Below, piece after piece: positions 30,013 through 33,211 of a DNA stretch of 33,211 nucleotides (position 1 is its first letter; every line of letters begins with the position of its first letter). Source of the DNA: Oscillospiraceae bacterium (lineage in GTDB: Bacteria > Bacillota > Clostridia > Oscillospirales > Oscillospiraceae); contig JAFSJZ010000028.1 in assembly GCA_017449185.1 (NCBI GenBank), forward strand, positions 1-33,211, written 5' to 3'. Made by a program: the position numbers and the translations under genes. Below the pieces are notes generated by a model. The model was not told the origin of the DNA. It ran no database searches and saw nothing but the letters and a program-made list of their open reading frames with translations.

Positions 30013-31224
30013 TTGAAAGACCTTAAGCATCTCATCTATTTTGAGAATCTCCTTCAGGAGGCGAACAACGAGCTCGTCAAACAGGGAAAAGCCGACGGGA
30101 AGAGGGCCATCGGCTATACCTGCTACTTCATGCCTGAAGTGCTTCTCGACCTGCCCGGCTGCTTCTCGGTTCGTCTGAGAGCCCCGGGCTGCACCTCTCC
30201 CGACATCGCGACCTATTACCTCTCCGGCCGTGTCTGCCACTACGCCCGCTCCCTGCTGGAGCGCGCGCTCGAGGGCGGCTACAACTTCCTCGACGCCCAG
30301 ATGGGCACCGAGACCTGCACGGCCACCTGCCGCTTCCAGGAGCATATCCAGCAGAAGCACCTCGATTCCGTCGAGGATATGCGCATCATCGACAACGATG
30401 ATTTCTTCTGCACCTTCACCGACATTCCCTTCAAAAACAGCGAAAACAGCTATCAGCACTTCGAGACGCAACTGCGTGCCCACGTGCTCGAGCCGCTCAA
30501 CGAGCACTTCGGCATCGACATCTCCGACGAGGCGCTCCTCAAGGCCATCGAGGAGCACAACGAGGTCTGCCGCCTGATCAATGAGATCGGCGAGTACCGC
30601 AAGCTGGACAACCCCACGATCACGGGCTATGAATTCCATGTGATCCAGCTCGTCTCCCTCGTCTGCCCGAAGTACCTGATCCTCCCGTACCTGCGCGAGA
30701 CGGCCGAGGAGATGAAGACCCGCGAGCCCAACATGAAGAAGGAGTTCCGCTGCAAGGTCGTGCTGGCCGGCTCCGAGAACGACGACCCCGACTTCACCAA
30801 GCTCGTCGAGGGCTGCGGCGCGCTCGTTGTGTGCGACCGTTTCTGCTACGGCGCCGTCGAGAGCCGCGTTCCCATCGTGCTCGAGGAGGGCAAGAGCCCG
30901 CTGCGGTGCATCGCCGAGCACTATCTCAAGACATCCAACTGCCCGCGCTTCATGCCGCAGGACGAGATGCGCGCCCGCAAAAAGAGACTGGCCGATCTGG
31001 CGAAGGAATACCACGCCGACGGCATCATCGTGGCCTCCAACAAGTTCTGCGAGTACTGGAGCTACGAGCGCGTGATCGACACCTTCATCCTCAAGCGCGA
31101 CTACGGCATCCCCGTTTGCTCGATCGAAAAGGAATACATCAACTCCGCCTCCGGCCAGCTGCGCACGCGCTTCCAGGCCTTTGTGGAGAGTATTGAAATC
31201 AAGCAGATCCAGGAGGGCAACTGA
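30013..31224 (+). CDS. 2-hydroxyacyl-CoA dehydratase family protein, HgdB/FldC-like subunit
   Basis: The 403-residue protein belongs to the Fe-S 2-hydroxyacyl-CoA dehydratase family, whose members remove water from (R)-2-hydroxyacyl-CoA or perform related difficult reductions after ATP-driven activation. The N-terminal GYTCYFMPEVLLDLPGCFSVRL matches the family PxELL-A-G segment. Conserved cysteines appear in CHYARS and CTATC, and CDRFCYGAVESR is the central signature. The C-terminus has the DGIIVASNKFC cluster-ligand region and SGQLRTRFQAFVE, near diagnostic. The TTG at 30013 was chosen because GGGGGG lies 7 bp before it; a TTG 15 bp upstream lacks spacing. It is the first gene of the operon. 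Confidence 0.9.
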   Translation: MKDLKHLIYFENLLQEANNELVKQGKADGKRAIGYTCYFMPEVLLDLPGCFSVRLRAPGCTSPDIATYYLSGRVCHYARSLLERALEGGYNFLDAQMGTETCTATCRFQEHIQQKHLDSVEDMRIIDNDDFFCTFTDIPFKNSENSYQHFETQLRAHVLEPLNEHFGIDISDEALLKAIEEHNEVCRLINEIGEYRKLDNPTITGYEFHVIQLVSLVCPKYLILPYLRETAEEMKTREPNMKKEFRCKVVLAGSENDDPDFTKLVEGCGALVVCDRFCYGAVESRVPIVLEEGKSPLRCIAEHYLKTSNCPRFMPQDEMRARKKRLADLAKEYHADGIIVASNKFCEYWSYERVIDTFILKRDYGIPVCSIEKEYINSASGQLRTRFQAFVESIEIKQIQEGN

Positions 31225-31226
31225 TT

Positions 31227-32852
31227 ATGGCTAAAAAGAATCTGACTAAAGCCGTCAGGGATTTCTGGTACGGCAAGCCGCACACCGCCGAGGAAGGCGG
31301 CCGCCGTCTCGGCGAGCTGTACGAAGACAAGACCGGTCTTCTCAAGCACAGAGAGTGGCGCGGCGTCAAGGACACATTCTACTATATGTACAATATCTGG
31401 GGCTACAACTACGTGCACATGGTCCTGGACATCCTCAAGTACAGCAACAATCCCATCGACTTCTTCAAGGGCACCTGGCGCTACCGCTGGATGGGCCAGA
31501 CCTATCTGCCCGTCATCCACTGGTTTGAGCGCGGCCTGCAGGGCCTGCGCGGCGAAGCGCTCTATGCTTCTGCGTGGCACTACCGCGCGATGGTCTCCGC
31601 CTCGATCAAACAGATCTGCACCTTCTTTAATGCCGACACCCGCCTGCACGGCGGTAAGCAGAACGATGCTTACAGGCACACCATTTACTGCAATGAGACA
31701 ACCTGCGGCACGCTGTTCTATCCCTGGAAGGACGCCGGCTATCAGTATGTCTCGATGGAAATGATCCCCTACTTCGTTACCTGCCATGTCAACAGCCATA
31801 CCGTGCTCAACTACATCGACGCAGTGCAGTCCATCGGCCTGCCGGGTGACCCTTGCCCGATGTGCCAGGCCGAGGCCGGTATCTTTGTCCTGGATGATGT
31901 GCCCGACTCATCTCCCTTCATCATCACCTGCAACGAGGCCTGCGACGCTTCCGTTTCCACACACACGCTGCAGGACTGGTTTGCCAACAAGCCCCTCTTT
32001 GCTCTTCCGCTGCCCATGCAGTTCGACGACCCGCTGGTTCACAAGTACTGCATGAACGAGATCGAGGAGTGCTGGAAGTTCATCGAGGAGCAGACAGGCA
32101 CGCCCTTCGACTGGGAGTGCATGAAGAAATATCTCGAGCGTCAAAACAAGCTGCAGCGCGACGAGTGGGAGAAGTGGGAAGTTGCGTCCAAGACCGACTA
32201 CTACCCGATCACCGGCGTTGCACAGGCACTGTTCCGCATCTACTCCACGCAGTATGGCGTACAGACCGAATGCTGGGATGAGGCCAGCGAGAAGGTCAAG
32301 AAGATCATGTACAAGTGCGTCGAGAAGAAGATCAATCCCTTCCCGCAGACGCGCCACCGCGTGATCGCCTGGTCCTGCGCCCCGCTGTACTACTCCAACT
32401 GGTGCACCTGGGCCTACAACTGCTGGGGCTTGAACGTTATCATCAACATGGACTCGCTGATGTTCGATATGGAGATTCGCACGGATTCTTACGAGAACAT
32501 GCTCGAGGACATGGCCACCTACCACATGTGGGCGCCGATGCGCCGCATGGCCGTCGGCGGCATGCACCACATCTTCGAGCTGTGGGATTACATGAAGCGC
32601 TTCAACTGCGACATGGTCGCGATGTACGACCAGCTCCAGTGCAAGGGCATGCAGGGCGTCCACGGCCTGTTCGAGGACGAGTTCCGCAAGAGAAACATCA
32701 ACGCCTTCTGGATGCCGCACGCGCTGCCTGACTGCCGCACCGTCTCCCGCGCGGAGATCCGCCGTCAGATCAACGACTACATGACCACGGTCATGCACGA
32801 AGAGCCGCTCGACCCCTCGCTGCTTGACTTTGACGACTCCATGACCTGGTAA
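31227..32852 (+). CDS. Divergent, enlarged 2-hydroxyacyl-CoA dehydratase-family subunit (HgdA-like)
   Basis: The 541-residue protein is longer than the usual 400-480-residue subunits. An aromatic-rich extension occupies the first ~150 residues (WYGKP, YYMYNIWGYNYVHM, WRYRWMGQTYLPVIHWF). The family core is recognisable: ETTCGTLFYPWKDAGYQYVSME, GLPGDPCPMCQAE (with CxxC), IAWSCAPLYYSNWCTWAYNCWG, and a C-terminal FNCDMVAMYDQLQC cluster-ligand region followed by DCRTVSRAEIRRQINDYM. It starts 2 bp after the preceding stop with AGGAGG inside that gene. The pairing with an HgdB-like subunit suggests a heterodimer. The substrate is unknown and may not be a classical hydroxyacyl-CoA. Confidence 0.83.
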   Translation: MAKKNLTKAVRDFWYGKPHTAEEGGRRLGELYEDKTGLLKHREWRGVKDTFYYMYNIWGYNYVHMVLDILKYSNNPIDFFKGTWRYRWMGQTYLPVIHWFERGLQGLRGEALYASAWHYRAMVSASIKQICTFFNADTRLHGGKQNDAYRHTIYCNETTCGTLFYPWKDAGYQYVSMEMIPYFVTCHVNSHTVLNYIDAVQSIGLPGDPCPMCQAEAGIFVLDDVPDSSPFIITCNEACDASVSTHTLQDWFANKPLFALPLPMQFDDPLVHKYCMNEIEECWKFIEEQTGTPFDWECMKKYLERQNKLQRDEWEKWEVASKTDYYPITGVAQALFRIYSTQYGVQTECWDEASEKVKKIMYKCVEKKINPFPQTRHRVIAWSCAPLYYSNWCTWAYNCWGLNVIINMDSLMFDMEIRTDSYENMLEDMATYHMWAPMRRMAVGGMHHIFELWDYMKRFNCDMVAMYDQLQCKGMQGVHGLFEDEFRKRNINAFWMPHALPDCRTVSRAEIRRQINDYMTTVMHEEPLDPSLLDFDDSMTW

Positions 32853-32869
32853 TAGGAGGAAACGTAAGA

Positions 32870-33085
32870 ATGAAAAAGCTGAAAAAATTCCTGCTCAAGT
32901 TCTGCTTGATCTTCGTGCTTCTCAACGTCGGCATCTTCGTGATCTTCTTCTTCGATCTCGACGGCAAGCTTCTGTTCAACGTGGTCGAGCCCTTCCTGAA
33001 GAAGCACTACGACAACATGGAGCGCAAGGATACGCTCGCCGAGGCCTATGACCTCGACAAGTTCCCCAAGTACAAATACGACTGA
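32870..33085 (+). CDS. Small single-pass membrane protein of the dehydratase operon, unknown function
   Basis: The 71-residue protein has a Lys-rich N-terminus (MKKLKKFLLK) and one hydrophobic helix at about residues 8-29 with several Phe. The hydrophilic C-terminal part includes FLKKHYDNMERKD and ends in KFPKYKYD. I do not recognise a family. AGGAGG at 32855-32860 and tight packing between the dehydratase subunits and their activator show it is a real operon member. Classical hgd/fld/had operons, as I know them, do not encode such a peptide. It could tether the enzyme pair or activator to the membrane or aid assembly; this is inference only. Confidence 0.85.
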   Translation: MKKLKKFLLKFCLIFVLLNVGIFVIFFFDLDGKLLFNVVEPFLKKHYDNMERKDTLAEAYDLDKFPKYKYD

Positions 33086-33112
33086 TAGAAAGCATTGGAG
33101 GCAAACAAGATT

Positions 33113-33211
33113 ATGAAATACTTTGGCGGCTGCGACGTAGGATCGACCTTTACGAAAGCAGTTATCATGGATGAGACCGGCAAGATGATCGCCGATACCA
33201 CGATCCGCAGC
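33113..33211 (+). CDS. BadF/BadG/HgdC-type ATP-dependent activator of dehydratase, N-terminal fragment
   Basis: Only the first 33 codons are in the window. MKYFGGCDVGSTFTKAVIMD is the ASKHA-fold phosphate-1 motif (G-x-DVGST-TK) typical of the homodimeric [4Fe-4S] activators that inject an electron into 2-hydroxyacyl-CoA dehydratases at the cost of ATP. GGAGG at 33097-33101 lies 11 bp before the ATG. Its place after both subunits and the small membrane protein reverses the activator-first order of hgdCAB. Double-cubane or benzoyl-CoA-reductase-type activators share this N-terminus, so the exact subtype is open. Confidence 0.85.
   Translation, partial: MKYFGGCDVGSTFTKAVIMDETGKMIADTTIRS

Noticed and set aside
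28318-31014. 898-codon minus-strand frame across the nucleosidase, editing and dehydratase genes
   Set aside because: It crosses three well-supported plus-strand genes and a consensus promoter, and shows no domain.

Overview
The window looks like a GC-rich, Gram-positive anaerobe of the class Clostridia, probably near the Oscillospiraceae (Oscillibacter/Flavonifractor-like). This is an inference from several things: strong AGGAGG ribosome sites, frequent TTG/GTG starts, a 2-hydroxyacyl-CoA dehydratase system typical of amino-acid-fermenting anaerobes, a sporulation-type LytM protein behind a sigma-F-like promoter, and the families present. No rRNA, phage, IS element or CRISPR array was seen.

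Layout. (1) Positions 1-11012, minus strand: one enormous open reading frame, at least 3,670 codons, running off the left edge. It has a signal peptide, about 25 Ig-like repeats of roughly 92-103 residues, four interspersed PPC-like modules, and fibronectin-III-like repeats toward the (unseen) C-terminus. It is a giant secreted or surface protein with internal duplications visible at DNA level. (2) 11423-13567: enolase with its own terminator, then a membrane-anchored LytM/M23 protein resembling SpoIIQ. (3) 13671-13888: tRNA-Met(CAT) and tRNA-Glu(TTC), with a consensus promoter upstream and hairpin terminators after each. (4) 14104-16629: a MoxR-type AAA+ ATPase and a VWA-domain partner. (5) Minus strand 20541-16693: D-Ala-D-Ala carboxypeptidase, a multi-hairpin intergenic element, then a pgi-yihY-glutaredoxin operon ending at a perfect 24-bp hairpin. 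(6) 20845-24651: an AI-2E-family permease converging on a cysteine desulfurase, which diverges from mtaB (tRNA methylthiotransferase) with only 29 bp between the starts. (7) 24705-26943: serC-serA, overlapping serine biosynthesis genes with a terminator. (8) 26999-29802: GNAT acetyltransferase, FlaR/adenylate-kinase-like P-loop protein, MTA/SAH nucleosidase-like protein and a DHHA1-type alanyl-tRNA editing protein. (9) 29877-33211: a promoter and operon with two 2-hydroxyacyl-CoA dehydratase-family subunits, a 71-residue single-pass membrane protein and the start of the BadF/BadG/HgdC-type activator (cut by the right edge).

Most of the window is housekeeping: glycolysis, serine synthesis, Fe-S/sulfur supply, tRNA modification and editing. 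The least ordinary parts are the giant repeat protein, the dehydratase-like operon with an embedded small membrane protein, the MoxR-VWA pair with an altered Walker A, and several compact regulatory arrangements. These include a promoter embedded in a neighbour's coding sequence, a terminator spanning a neighbour's stop codon, and a composite hairpin element. All calls come from reading the sequence; no database search was run.
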